In this document: positions 33,513-42,471 of the stretch, piece by piece | How the letters are laid out: the number at the start of each line of letters is the position of its first letter | Position numbering within the stretch: the first letter of the stretch is position 1 | The notes under the pieces: generated by a model | Seen by the model: only the letters and a program-made list of their open reading frames with translations | Told to the model about the DNA's origin: nothing | Databases searched by the model: none | From: Rubrivivax sp. | GTDB lineage: Bacteria > Pseudomonadota > Gammaproteobacteria > Burkholderiales > Burkholderiaceae_C | NCBI GenBank assembly: GCA_027484825.1 | Contig: JAIXSE010000035.1 | Location: 163,698 to 227,697, forward strand | Reading direction: 5' to 3' | Length of the DNA: 64,000 bases | Position numbers and translations under genes: made by a program

Positions 33513-36059
33513 ATGAATCAACCGTCGAAGCGCCCGTGGGGACGTTGGGCGTTGCGCAGTGTGGTCGGGGTGCTGGTGTTGGCGCTGCTGGCCGTTGGGG
33601 CCGTATGGCTGCTGATACGCGCGAGCCTGCCGCAGGTGGAGGGCACGATCGCGTTGCCAGGGCTGCAACAGTCGCTGGAGATCAGCCGGGATGAGCGGGG
33701 GACCGTGACGCTGGCGGGTGAGAACCGGTTGGATCTGGCCCGGGGGCTGGGGTGGGTGCATGCGCAGGAACGGTTCTTCGAGATGGACCTGACGCGGCGG
33801 TCGGCAGCGGGGGAGTTGTCGGCGCTCTTCGGCGAAAAAGCACTGGAGCGGGATCGGCAGCGGCGGGTGCATCGGCTGCGGGCGCGGTTGACGGAGCGTT
33901 TCAAGACACTCCCGGCGCATGAGCAAGCATTGCTTCAGGCCTATACCGATGGGGTGAATGCCGGGCTGCACGCGCTGCCCGTCCGGGGGTGGCAGTACCT
34001 GCTGTTGCGCGCCACACCGCAAGACTGGACGCCGGTGGATTCGCTGCTGGTGATCAGCGAGATGTATTTCATGTTGCAGTCGAGCAGCATCGAGGCAGGG
34101 CTGGAGCGGGTGCTCGTGCGGGAGAAGGCCGGGGATGCGATGTATCAGTGGCTCTATCCGCGAGGGGGGCGGTGGGATGCGCCGCTCGATGGGAGTCAGG
34201 TGGCGGACTCTTTGATGCCGAGTGCGGCGGAGCTGGATCTGCGGGTGGGGCGGAAGAAGTCCGGGACGACCGATCTGGCAACGGGGGGGCAGGTGGTGCA
34301 GCTTCGTTCGCCGTTGATCTTGGGCGGTGCGGAAAGGAAGGACCCGGCCCCTGTTTGCTTCATGTCATTCCTGTCCGGCTTCGCCGGCCATTCCCTTCTT
34401 AACTTCCGCAAACAGGGGCCGGGCCCTTCCTTTCCCAATACCGAGGACTGCTGCGAGTGTGAAGCAAGCGCTTCAGTGATGGCAGGGCTCGGCGAAGCGC
34501 CTGTCATTGGGAGCAATAACTGGGCAGTCGCGGGGGCGCGGACGAGTCACGGTGGGGCCATCCTGGCCGACGATATGCATCTGGGGCTCGGGGTGCCCAG
34601 TATCTGGTTCAGGGCGCAGCTTCAATTTGGTGTGGGGGACCAGGCCGTCAGGGCCGCAGGAGTGACGTTGCCGGGGCTGCCTGCGCTGATCGTCGGTAGC
34701 AATGGGCATGTGGCCTGGGGGTTCACCAATGCCTATGGACAATGGTTCGATTGGGTCGAGGTGCCCGCCGATGCAAAGCTGGTCCAACATGCGGAAGTCC
34801 TTCTGGTGAAGGGGGGAACTGCGCAGACCTTTGTGGTGGAGGAGCTCGAAGGGGCGCCCGTGGTGGCGACGGAGGACAAGCGGCGCTTCGCGCTGCATTG
34901 GGTCGCCCACGAAGGAGACGCCTACTCCCTGGTGCTGGATGAGATGCTGAATGCGCGTCACGTGAGCGACGCGCTGTCCCTGGCGCAGCGGGCCGGCATG
35001 CCCCATCAAAATCTCCTTGCAGCAGATCGCGATGGGCAGATCGGCTGGACGATCGCCGGGCGGCTGTGGTCGCAGCGAGGGATCGATGCCAGCCAGGGTC
35101 GTCTGGCTGAGGTGGCCCAGATGCGTCATGGCTGGCTGCGGCCTGAAGACTATCCGCAGGTGCTGTCTCCCGCGCAAGGTCAGCTGTGGACGGCGAACAG
35201 CCGTCAGCTCGGCGGCGATCTGGCAGAGCAGATCGGGGACGGAGGCTTTGATCTCGGCGCACGCGCTCAACAGATCCGCGATCGGCTGTCAGAGCGGCCT
35301 CGGCATGACGAAGTCAGCGTGGGAGAGATCCATCTGGACGATGAAGCACGGTTCATGCGGACCTGGGCAAATCGGTTTCAGACGCTGCTCAACAATCATC
35401 CGGACCGGGCCGCCCTGGCGCAGTTGCTGGCCCAGTGGAATGGTCGTGCAGACGCAGATCAGGTGGCCTATCGGCTGGTGCGCACGGCACGACTCAATAC
35501 GCTGAATGTGCTGTGGCTGGCGTGGACGCGGCCGTTCGTCGGGGAGCGGCAGGACAACGACAAGCTGCGGATCCGGTGGCGCAATCAGTTCGAGTATTCG
35601 GCCGTGCAGGCGCTGGACAAGCAACCTGCCCATCTGCTGCCGGTGGATTACGCGAGCTGGGATGCCCTGCTGCTCGCGCAGCTGGATGCCGCCGCCAAGG
35701 AGATGTCGGCCGACGGCCCAATGGCGCAAGCCACCTGGGGACAGCAGAACACCAGCCGCATTCAGCATGTGCTGGCCAAGGCAATTCCGCCTCTGTCTCG
35801 CTGGCTGGATATGCCGTCAACTGCGCAGAGCGGCGATACGAACATGCCGCATGTGGCCAGCCCCGCCTTCGGTCAGTCGCAGCGGCTGGTGGTGTCGCCA
35901 GGACGGGAAGAAAACGGCTGGCTGTCGATGCCCGGCGGACAAAGCGGGCATCCGCTGTCCCCCTACTACGGCGCCGGCCATGACGACTGGGTTCAGGCCC
36001 GGCATACCCCCCTGCTGGCCGGGACTGCGCAGCATCGGATGACGGCCGTGGCGCCTTGA
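33513..36059 (+). CDS. penicillin acylase family Ntn-hydrolase with inserted spacer element
   Basis: An 848-residue precursor: one N-terminal membrane anchor (residues 15-37), alpha chain to about 250, spacer, then beta chain starting at Ser334 in VIGSNNWAVAG. This Ser is the autocatalytic cleavage point and nucleophile. The beta chain shows ADDMHLGLGVPSIWF and GSNGHVAWGFTNAYGQWFDW. Family enzymes hydrolyse amides such as acyl-homoserine lactones or penicillins. A 105-base palindromic element (34331-34435) is fused in frame inside the spacer that should be removed on maturation. ATG 33513 is preferred to the GTG at 33495. Codon use is less GC-biased than in its neighbours. Confidence 0.88.
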   Translation: MNQPSKRPWGRWALRSVVGVLVLALLAVGAVWLLIRASLPQVEGTIALPGLQQSLEISRDERGTVTLAGENRLDLARGLGWVHAQERFFEMDLTRRSAAGELSALFGEKALERDRQRRVHRLRARLTERFKTLPAHEQALLQAYTDGVNAGLHALPVRGWQYLLLRATPQDWTPVDSLLVISEMYFMLQSSSIEAGLERVLVREKAGDAMYQWLYPRGGRWDAPLDGSQVADSLMPSAAELDLRVGRKKSGTTDLATGGQVVQLRSPLILGGAERKDPAPVCFMSFLSGFAGHSLLNFRKQGPGPSFPNTEDCCECEASASVMAGLGEAPVIGSNNWAVAGARTSHGGAILADDMHLGLGVPSIWFRAQLQFGVGDQAVRAAGVTLPGLPALIVGSNGHVAWGFTNAYGQWFDWVEVPADAKLVQHAEVLLVKGGTAQTFVVEELEGAPVVATEDKRRFALHWVAHEGDAYSLVLDEMLNARHVSDALSLAQRAGMPHQNLLAADRDGQIGWTIAGRLWSQRGIDASQGRLAEVAQMRHGWLRPEDYPQVLSPAQGQLWTANSRQLGGDLAEQIGDGGFDLGARAQQIRDRLSERPRHDEVSVGEIHLDDEARFMRTWANRFQTLLNNHPDRAALAQLLAQWNGRADADQVAYRLVRTARLNTLNVLWLAWTRPFVGERQDNDKLRIRWRNQFEYSAVQALDKQPAHLLPVDYASWDALLLAQLDAAAKEMSADGPMAQATWGQQNTSRIQHVLAKAIPPLSRWLDMPSTAQSGDTNMPHVASPAFGQSQRLVVSPGREENGWLSMPGGQSGHPLSPYYGAGHDDWVQARHTPLLAGTAQHRMTAVAP
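34331..34435. repeat. palindromic repeat element inserted in the acylase gene
   Basis: A 28-base left arm (34331-34358, GGAAAGGAAGGACCCGGCCC then CTGTTTGC) is repeated in inverted form at 34408-34435 with one mismatch. The 49-base centre holds its own small hairpin (CCGGC-TTC-GCCGG, about 34375-34387). The total is 105 bases, exactly 35 codons, so the reading frame passes through. The structure resembles a REP/BIME or MITE-type mobile palindrome. No direct target duplication was obvious at its ends. Confidence 0.85.
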
Positions 36060-36144
36060 TGGGCCGGGGCCGGGAGGCCCCGAGAGGAGCCTGAGGGGCC
36101 GAAGGGTCCTCGTGCTTGCCAAGAGGGGACAGGAAGGTGGCGCC

Positions 36145-37341
36145 TCAGGCCGGCGTGACGTTGAACACCTGGCGCAGGTAGGCCAGGAAGGTCTGGTCCT
36201 CGCACATGGTCTTTCCCGGGCTGTCCGAGAGCTTGGCCACCGGCTGGCCGTTGACATGGGTGAGCTTGACCACGATGTTCAAGGTCTGCAGGCCCATGTC
36301 GTTGCTGAGCTTGGTGCCGATGCCAAAGCCCAGCTGGGTGCGGTCGGCAAAGTGGCGGTAGAGCGAGAGGGCCTTGGGCATGTCCAGCGCGTCTGAGAAC
36401 ACCAGGCGCTTGGTGTGCGGGTCAATGCGCAGCTTGTCGTAGTGGGCCAGCGCCTTTTCGCCCCAGACCACCGGGTCGCCCGAGTCGTGCCGCAGGCCGT
36501 CAAAGAGCTTGGCAAAGTAGAGGTCAAAGTCCGCCAGGAAGGCGTCCATGCTGATGACGTCGGTCAGCGCAATGCCCAGGTCCCCCCGGTACTCCTGCAC
36601 CCAGTCCTCCAACGCCGCCTTCTGGTGGTCGCGCAAGCGCACGCCAGTGGCCTGGTAGCTCTGCAAATATTCATGCGCCATGGTGCCAATGGGCACCAGC
36701 CCCAGCTCCTTGGCCAGCAGCACGTTGGAGGTGCCGCGAAACTGGGTGGGCACTTCGGACTTGAGCGTGGTCAGCACCTCGCGGTGCCAGTCGCCCGAGA
36801 AGCGGCGGCGCAATCCGAAGTCAAAGAACTGGAACGGGTGGCGGCGCGGCGGCTCGTCGCGCTCAATGGCGCGCAGCAGTTCGATCTTGTCGCGCAGGCG
36901 GCGGCGACCCTCGGCCAGCGCAGGCACCGGGTCAAAGCGGCGGAAGTACAGCTCGTTGACCATCGCCAGCAGGAAGATCTCAAAGCCCATCACATGGACC
37001 TGCGGACCCCGCACCACAATCTCCAGCCGGTCACCGTCCGCCGTGATGCTCACAAAATCCCGCTGGAATCGGAAGATGCGCAGGAAGTCCAGGAAGTCCG
37101 ACTTGATGAAGCGCAGCGTGCGCAGATAAGCCAGTTCGTCCGCCGCAAAGCTCAGCGAGCACAGGTGGTCCAGCTCCCGCGAGAGGTCGCCCACCAGATC
37201 CGCCAACGGATACTGCGGCGTGTTGCGGCACGCAAACCGGTATTCGGCCTGGGCCTCGGAATGCCGATGCAGCATGGCCTGCCACATGGTGAACTTGTAG
37301 AGATCAGTTTCGAGCAGGCTGCGGATCACTGGGGCCGTCAT
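36145..37341 (-). CDS. pncB: nicotinate phosphoribosyltransferase
   Basis: A 398-residue enzyme that couples nicotinate and PRPP to nicotinate mononucleotide in NAD salvage. The N-terminal [19 protein letters not shown] is diagnostic. [25 protein letters not shown] contains the histidine that is phosphorylated in the ATP-coupled reaction, and [22 protein letters not shown] closes the barrel. ATG 37341 has GGAG 8 bases upstream. The leader contains a hairpin followed by TTTT directly before the ribosome-binding site. The C-terminus converges on the acylase gene. Confidence 0.96.
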   Translation of the reverse strand: MTAPVIRSLLETDLYKFTMWQAMLHRHSEAQAEYRFACRNTPQYPLADLVGDLSRELDHLCSLSFAADELAYLRTLRFIKSDFLDFLRIFRFQRDFVSITADGDRLEIVVRGPQVHVMGFEIFLLAMVNELYFRRFDPVPALAEGRRRLRDKIELLRAIERDEPPRRHPFQFFDFGLRRRFSGDWHREVLTTLKSEVPTQFRGTSNVLLAKELGLVPIGTMAHEYLQSYQATGVRLRDHQKAALEDWVQEYRGDLGIALTDVISMDAFLADFDLYFAKLFDGLRHDSGDPVVWGEKALAHYDKLRIDPHTKRLVFSDALDMPKALSLYRHFADRTQLGFGIGTKLSNDMGLQTLNIVVKLTHVNGQPVAKLSDSPGKTMCEDQTFLAYLRQVFNVTPA

Positions 37342-37360
37342 GCGGTCGTCTCCAGGGCCA

Positions 37361-37393
37361 GAAAACGGCCCCACGGGTCTTGAAAGTGGGGCC
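37361..37393 (-). promoter_or_regulatory. leader hairpin in front of pncB
   Basis: On the minus strand GGCCCCAC and GTGGGGCC form a perfect 8-bp stem with an 11-base loop, followed by CGTTTTC, then the Shine-Dalgarno and ATG of pncB about 20-25 bases on. It looks like a terminator placed inside the leader, so attenuation is possible; it may also serve an unseen upstream transcript. Confidence 0.4.
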
Positions 37394-37481
37394 ACTGTAC
37401 CCGCGATGCCGAGCCCCCGCAGGCAGCACAGGTCATGACCGATACTCCCCTTCCGTGAGCCGACCGCCCGACACCCGTCCC

Positions 37482-38411
37482 ATGCCCTCCCCGCTGCACG
37501 ACTCGCCCATCACCGCGGCATCGAAAGCGGTTTCGAACGCCGCATTAAACGCCACATCAAAGGCCGCCCCCCAGGCGCTTCGGCGCTCAGCGATGGCCGC
37601 GTCGATGCGGGCCCTGCCGGCCCAAGTGGCCCAAGTGGCCATAGTGGCCCTCCTAGTGGCCCTGGTAGGGACGGCACACACCGCGCAGGCCCAGATTCCC
37701 GTGGCCGTGGACGCGCCACCGGACATGGCCACCGCCCGCAAGATGGTCTACGGCGGCCCGACCTGGCAGGACCGCCGCGTGAATGACTTCTTTGGCGGCG
37801 GCTCACGCGTGACCGTGCGCGCCACCGTCACCGAGGTCTGGCGCCAGCGCTACAAAGAACAATCGACCGACCAACTGATGGTGGTCTACCAGCTCACCCC
37901 CGGCCCGCGCGAGCAGTTCCAGTGCCAGGCCTGTGTGCCCGCGCTCGGCGCCGCCCAGTTCGCCGCCGACGCACGGGGCCGATGGCAACTGAAGGCCCGT
38001 GGCCTGCTGCTGATGGACGGCGCGCCCGGCACAGGCACTGAAGACCTGCAAATGGTGCAGCTCGCCGACGACCGCTGGGCCTTGCGCAGCCGCCGCGTCG
38101 ATGTGGCCTCCGGTCTGGAAACCCGCAGCGAACGGCTGGTGCTGGACCAGGGCGACCAGTTGCGGCTGGCACTGAACGAAGGCTTCAGGGACAAGCCCGG
38201 GCCCCAGGCCTGCGGCTCCGGCGCCGCCCCCCAAACCACCGGGCTGAGCGTGCTGAGCCCCGGCGCCGGACCACGCGTGGAAGTGGTGCTGCGCTTCAAC
38301 GATGGGCGCTGCCCACGGCCGGAACCGCGCGTCGTCCGCCAGCGCATGATGTTGCGGGACGGCCAGTTCGTCGCCGACGAGGAAGAGGCCGCGTCCGCGC
38401 CAGCCCCTTGA
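37482..38411 (+). CDS. exported protein of unknown function
   Basis: The frame encodes 309 residues from ATG 37482, or about 272 from ATG 37593. The later start gives a clean signal peptide ([23 protein letters not shown]). The mature part has no recognised domain; it contains two cysteine pairs (CQAC near the middle; single Cys in ACGSG and GRC), strings such as [22 protein letters not shown] and a strongly Arg/Asp-rich surface. Neither start has a clear Shine-Dalgarno. It lies between pncB (divergent) and the Lrp gene (convergent), so context gives no hint. A periplasmic or outer location is likely. Confidence 0.72.
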   Translation: MPSPLHDSPITAASKAVSNAALNATSKAAPQALRRSAMAASMRALPAQVAQVAIVALLVALVGTAHTAQAQIPVAVDAPPDMATARKMVYGGPTWQDRRVNDFFGGGSRVTVRATVTEVWRQRYKEQSTDQLMVVYQLTPGPREQFQCQACVPALGAAQFAADARGRWQLKARGLLLMDGAPGTGTEDLQMVQLADDRWALRSRRVDVASGLETRSERLVLDQGDQLRLALNEGFRDKPGPQACGSGAAPQTTGLSVLSPGAGPRVEVVLRFNDGRCPRPEPRVVRQRMMLRDGQFVADEEEAASAPAP

Positions 38412-38492
38412 GCGTCAGCGGGCGCCGATGCCCGCCCTCACACCCTCAAGCCCACCCGCCCGCCGCAGGCCCAGCTACCGCCGTCCGCGCTG

Positions 38493-38918
38493 TCAGGGCA
38501 GCTTGTAAGTCTGCAAATGAATGCTGGTCTCGGTGGCGCCGATGCCCTTGATCAGCCGCACCCGCTCCAGGATGTCGGCCAGCTCATTGAGCGTGTCGGC
38601 CCGCAGCTCCGCCAGCAGATCCCAGCGCCCATTGGTGTCGAACAGGCCCACCACCCCCGGCTCGCCCAGCAAGATGCCCACGACCTCACGGGTCCGGTTG
38701 CCTTCCACCGCAATGCTCATCCAGGCGGTGATCTGCTTGGGCGCCACATCGGCCCTCAGCCGCACCGTGTAACCCACGATCTGGCCGCTGGACTCGAGCT
38801 TGTCCAGCCGGTTCGTCACCGTGCCCCGCGACACCTTCAGCTTGTGCGCCAGGGTCGCAATGCTCTCGCGCGCGTTCTGCCTCAGCAGGCCAATGAGTTG
38901 GTGATCCAGCGTGTCCAT
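38493..38918 (-). CDS. Lrp/AsnC family transcriptional regulator
   Basis: A 141-residue feast/famine regulator. The N-terminal helix-turn-helix is clear (LDHQLIGLLRQNARESIATLAHKLKVSRGTVTNRLDKLESSGQIVGY), followed by the RAM ligand-binding domain (WDLLAELRADTLNELADILERVRLIKGI). It is divergent from the ornithine cyclodeaminase gene, so it probably senses an amino acid such as ornithine, arginine or proline and controls that gene and itself. ATG 38918 gives the usual MDTLDHQ start. Confidence 0.94.
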   Translation of the reverse strand: MDTLDHQLIGLLRQNARESIATLAHKLKVSRGTVTNRLDKLESSGQIVGYTVRLRADVAPKQITAWMSIAVEGNRTREVVGILLGEPGVVGLFDTNGRWDLLAELRADTLNELADILERVRLIKGIGATETSIHLQTYKLP

Positions 38919-38990
38919 ATGAACCGTAGTCCCAATTTGGGGCACCTGCGCGGCAGACGCCCGGGATAACCCCTAGTTCCCTTCAAAACG

Positions 38991-39037
38991 GCAATTCGCT
39001 CTGACGAATTGCGCAATCTCTTCGCATTCTTGCGCAA
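38991..39037. promoter_or_regulatory. clustered palindromes, likely Lrp-type operators
   Basis: Between the divergent starts lie GCAATTCG-N6-CGAATTGC (38991-39012) and two copies of TTGCGCAA (39009-39016 and 39030-39037) exactly 21 bases apart, two helical turns. Lrp-family octamers bind such phased arrays. The centre of the array is about 100 bases from either start codon. Confidence 0.6.
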
Positions 39038-39104
39038 GATTCTGCCTTCCGGTTGGCATCCCGGGTCTTCAAGATTCACCCATCGTTACTTCCCGTGTTT
39101 GCCC

Positions 39105-40193
39105 ATGACCCGACTGCTCACCCCCCGAGACGTTGCCCGCATCGTCCACCACCACAGCCTGGCCACCACGCTGCAACAGTTGGCCCAGGCCATCGCCCAG
39201 GACTACGGTCGCTGGGCCGCCTTCGACAAAAGCGCCCGTGTGGCGCATCACTCCGCCGACGGGGTGATCGAGCTGATGCCCATCTCGGATGGCCAGCTCT
39301 ACAGCTTCAAATACGTCAACGGTCACCCCAAAAACCACCAGGTGGGTCTGCCCACCGTGATGGCTTTCGGCGTGCTCGCCGACGTGGCCACCGGCACCCC
39401 GGACCTGCTGTCCGAACTCACCCTCAGCACCGCCCTGCGCACCGCTGCCACCTCGGCGCTGGCCGCCCAGCACATGGCGCGTGCGGATGCCCGCGTGATG
39501 GCCCTGATCGGCAACGGCGCCCAAAGCGAATTCCAGGCCATGGCCTTCCACCACCTGCTGGGCATCCAGGAAATCCGCCTCTACGACATCGACCCCGCCG
39601 CCACCGACAAGCTCGAGCGCAACCTGCGCCATCTGTCAGGCCTGCGCCTGGTGCGCTGCCGCAGCACCGCCGAGGCGGTAAAGGGCGCGGACATCGTCAC
39701 CACCGTGACCGCCGACAAGCGCAACGCCACCATCCTCACCCCCGACATGCTGGCGCCCGGCATGCACATCAACGGTGTGGGCGGCGACTGCCCCGGCAAG
39801 ACCGAGCTGCATGCCGACGTCCTGGCCCGGTCCCGCGTGGTGGTGGAATTCGAGCCGCAGACCCGCATCGAAGGCGACCTGCAGCAAATGCCTGCCGACT
39901 TCGCCGTCACCGAACTGCACCGCGTGCTCAGCGGTGAAGCCACCGGACGCGCCTCGGCGGAAGAGATCACCGTGTTCGACTCGGTCGGCTTTGCGCTGGA
40001 AGATTTCTCCACGCTGCGCTGGTTGAACGAGCAGTCCCTGGCCCTGGGCATCGGCCAGCCGCTGTCGCTGATCCCCGCGATGGACGACCCCCGCGACTTG
40101 TTCGGACAACTGGCGCTCGGTCGCACCCCTGGCGCTCAGGATTCGTCCCTCGCCCCGGCGATCAAGGCCGCGCTGGAGAGTCTGGCTGCGTGA
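39105..40193 (+). CDS. ornithine cyclodeaminase
   Basis: A 362-residue member of the ornithine cyclodeaminase/mu-crystallin family. It converts ornithine to proline and ammonia with bound NAD. The Rossmann part is VMALIGNGAQSEFQAMAFHHLLGIQEIRLYDID, and catalytic-site segments are HVNG-like KYVNGHPKNH and GVGGDCPGKTEL. Homologs of this length with a C-terminal FDSVGFALEDFSTL block are the true ornithine enzymes rather than short mu-crystallins. It is transcribed divergently from the Lrp gene and is probably controlled by it. ATG 39105 matches MTRLLTPRDVARIV. Confidence 0.92.
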   Translation: MTRLLTPRDVARIVHHHSLATTLQQLAQAIAQDYGRWAAFDKSARVAHHSADGVIELMPISDGQLYSFKYVNGHPKNHQVGLPTVMAFGVLADVATGTPDLLSELTLSTALRTAATSALAAQHMARADARVMALIGNGAQSEFQAMAFHHLLGIQEIRLYDIDPAATDKLERNLRHLSGLRLVRCRSTAEAVKGADIVTTVTADKRNATILTPDMLAPGMHINGVGGDCPGKTELHADVLARSRVVVEFEPQTRIEGDLQQMPADFAVTELHRVLSGEATGRASAEEITVFDSVGFALEDFSTLRWLNEQSLALGIGQPLSLIPAMDDPRDLFGQLALGRTPGAQDSSLAPAIKAALESLAA

Positions 40194-40461
40194 CGGTGCA
40201 AGGCGATGCCCGGGCGCTTGCATCCAGGCATCGCCACACCGAACCCGCCCAGACGAACCCGCCGGCCCCACCGCACCGGCACCTGCCGCGCCCAGGTTGT
40301 GGGGTCCGATCGCCCCGCGCCCCAACCGGGTAACAGTCAAACTTTTCGTGAATTGCTTGCGCGGGGCATCGCGCCCCTGACGCAGTCCCGTTGCAGAGCC
40401 CCCCAGCGCCGCCGATGATGCGGAATACGCGCCGGAATCCCGGCCCGATCACCGCTCATCC

Positions 40462-42309
40462 ATGCCGACCAACGCAACGGGTGCGCCCTCCACGGAGAAG
40501 GGCCACTGGCTCCAGTTCTCCGTCACCACCGCCGTCGCGGGCCTGCTGCTGTGCCTGATCAATCTGCACTTCGGCATGGTGGGCCTCAACCGCCAAGCCG
40601 AGGGCATCGGCCATGCGGTGCTGGAGCGAGTCACGCCCGTGGCCGAATCCGAACGCCCCGCCACCCTGCGGGAAGCCCTCGCCCACTACGACACCCTCGC
40701 ATCCCTCACCCTCTGCCGCGGCGTCACCTGCAGCCGGGAATCCGGTCAGGTCGTGCCCCGGCCCAGTTGCAGCAGCGGCCCCTGGGACAGCTGCGTGGAA
40801 GTGCGCTCGGACAGTGAAGCGGATGTGTCGCTTCAATTGCGGCTCAACGCCGCCAGCGTCTATGAAGATCTGGGCCGCGACCTGAGCGTGCTGCTGGGCG
40901 CACAACTCGTCGGCATGATGGTGTGGCTGCTCAGCTCCCGCCGCCAGCGCCACCAGTTGCGCGAAGCGGAGCAGCGCCTGCGCCGCGCCGCCCACTGCGA
41001 CCCGCTGACCGGCCTGCTCAACCGCGGCGCCTTCGACGAGATCATCGAGGAGGCGCTGCAGCTACAGCCGCGCGACGGCTGGATCCTCTACCTGGACCTG
41101 GATGGCTTCAAGAGCATCAACGACCAGCATGGCCATCCGGTCGGCGACGCGGTGATCGTGGCCGTCGGCGGACGCCTGCGCAATGCCTTCCGCACCGACG
41201 GCCAGGTGGCCCGGCTGGGCGGCGATGAATTCGGCATCCTGGTCACCGGCACGCCGCTGCGCAGCTTCGATGCGGTGGTGAAGTCGGTCTTCGATGCGCT
41301 GGAAGCGCCTGTCGCCGCGCATCGCCTGTTCCTGAAGGTGGGCGGCAGTGTCGGCGTGGCGCGGCTGGACGCGGAAGTGCATTCCGCCGCCGAAGCCCAG
41401 CGGCGCGCCGACATCGCCATGTATGAGGCCAAGCGCCGCGGACGCCATCAGGCTGCCGCCTTCGACATCAGCCTGGACCAGGCCCGCCAGCAGGACTATC
41501 GCCTGCGCATGGACCTGCGCAGCGCCCTGGCGCGCGATGAACTGCATGTGGCCTACCAGCCGCTGGTGACGGCCAGCGGCCAACTGCACAGCCTGGAGGC
41601 GCTGGCGCGCTGGAACCATCCGACACTGGGCCCGATTCCGCCCGACATCTTCATTCCGCTGGCGGAGTCGTCCGGACTCATCGGCGCCCTGGGCCTGTCG
41701 GTGATGGCCCACGCCTGCCGTGACCTGGTGGCCCTGCGTCGCCAGGGCGTTGCAGTGCCGACGGTGGCCATCAACCTGTCCGCCCAGCAACTGGCCGACC
41801 CGCTGCTGACCCAGCAACTGCTGACCCATGTGCGGGCCGCCGGCCTGACACCGGCCGACCTGGAGCTGGAGATCACCGAATCCGCCATCATGAACACCGA
41901 CAGCCATGCACCGGACCAGGTGGAGCGGCTGTCGGCGGAAGGGTTCGAGATGGCGATTGATGATTTCGGGACCGGCTACTCCTCCTTCGCCCGCCTGCAG
42001 ACGCTACCCGCCCGCACCCTGAAGCTGGACCGGAGCTTCATTCGCGGCCTGGACAGCCCGCATGGCCAGTTGCTGGCCCGCACGATGCTGGACCTGGGTC
42101 GGCAACTGGGCATGATCTGCGTGGCCGAGGGCGTCGAGACCCAGGCGCAGGCGCAGTGGCTGCTGGGCCATCGCTGCGAAGTGCTGCAGGGGTATCTGAT
42201 CGGCAAGCCGATGCCGGCCTCGGCCCTCGCCCAGTGGGCGCGCGAGCGGCGTGCACCGCCGCCGCCCAGCACCGCACCTGCGGCCGTCTCGCCCGCCGCG
42301 GTGGACTAA
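40462..42309 (+). CDS. membrane GGDEF-EAL cyclic-di-GMP protein
   Basis: A 615-residue protein. It has a membrane helix (about 19-42), a periplasmic domain with four cysteines (about 43-135), a second helix (140-158), GGDEF (GGDEF at 253-257) and EAL (Glu379 in SLEALARWNHP). EAL metal and catalytic residues look complete (NLSAQQL, ELEITESA, IDDFGTGYSS, KLDRSFI, AEGVET). The GGDEF motif is intact but the RXXD inhibitory site five residues before it is absent. It may make or break cyclic-di-GMP, with the phosphodiesterase activity better supported. The periplasmic cysteines suggest redox or ligand sensing. Confidence 0.94.
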   Translation: MPTNATGAPSTEKGHWLQFSVTTAVAGLLLCLINLHFGMVGLNRQAEGIGHAVLERVTPVAESERPATLREALAHYDTLASLTLCRGVTCSRESGQVVPRPSCSSGPWDSCVEVRSDSEADVSLQLRLNAASVYEDLGRDLSVLLGAQLVGMMVWLLSSRRQRHQLREAEQRLRRAAHCDPLTGLLNRGAFDEIIEEALQLQPRDGWILYLDLDGFKSINDQHGHPVGDAVIVAVGGRLRNAFRTDGQVARLGGDEFGILVTGTPLRSFDAVVKSVFDALEAPVAAHRLFLKVGGSVGVARLDAEVHSAAEAQRRADIAMYEAKRRGRHQAAAFDISLDQARQQDYRLRMDLRSALARDELHVAYQPLVTASGQLHSLEALARWNHPTLGPIPPDIFIPLAESSGLIGALGLSVMAHACRDLVALRRQGVAVPTVAINLSAQQLADPLLTQQLLTHVRAAGLTPADLELEITESAIMNTDSHAPDQVERLSAEGFEMAIDDFGTGYSSFARLQTLPARTLKLDRSFIRGLDSPHGQLLARTMLDLGRQLGMICVAEGVETQAQAQWLLGHRCEVLQGYLIGKPMPASALAQWARERRAPPPPSTAPAAVSPAAVD

Positions 42310-42471
42310 GCTGGAAGCGGGGACTCCGCTTGGCCTCCCCCCGCCCATCGCCCACCCCTGAGCCACGGCGCTGAGGGCGTCATTAAGATGGACGCTCAAG
42401 GCCCGCCCTGCAGGCCGCCGTCCCGGCCCGCCTCCGCCGGCCGCTGATCGACCCGTCTTCCCTTCCCTCTC

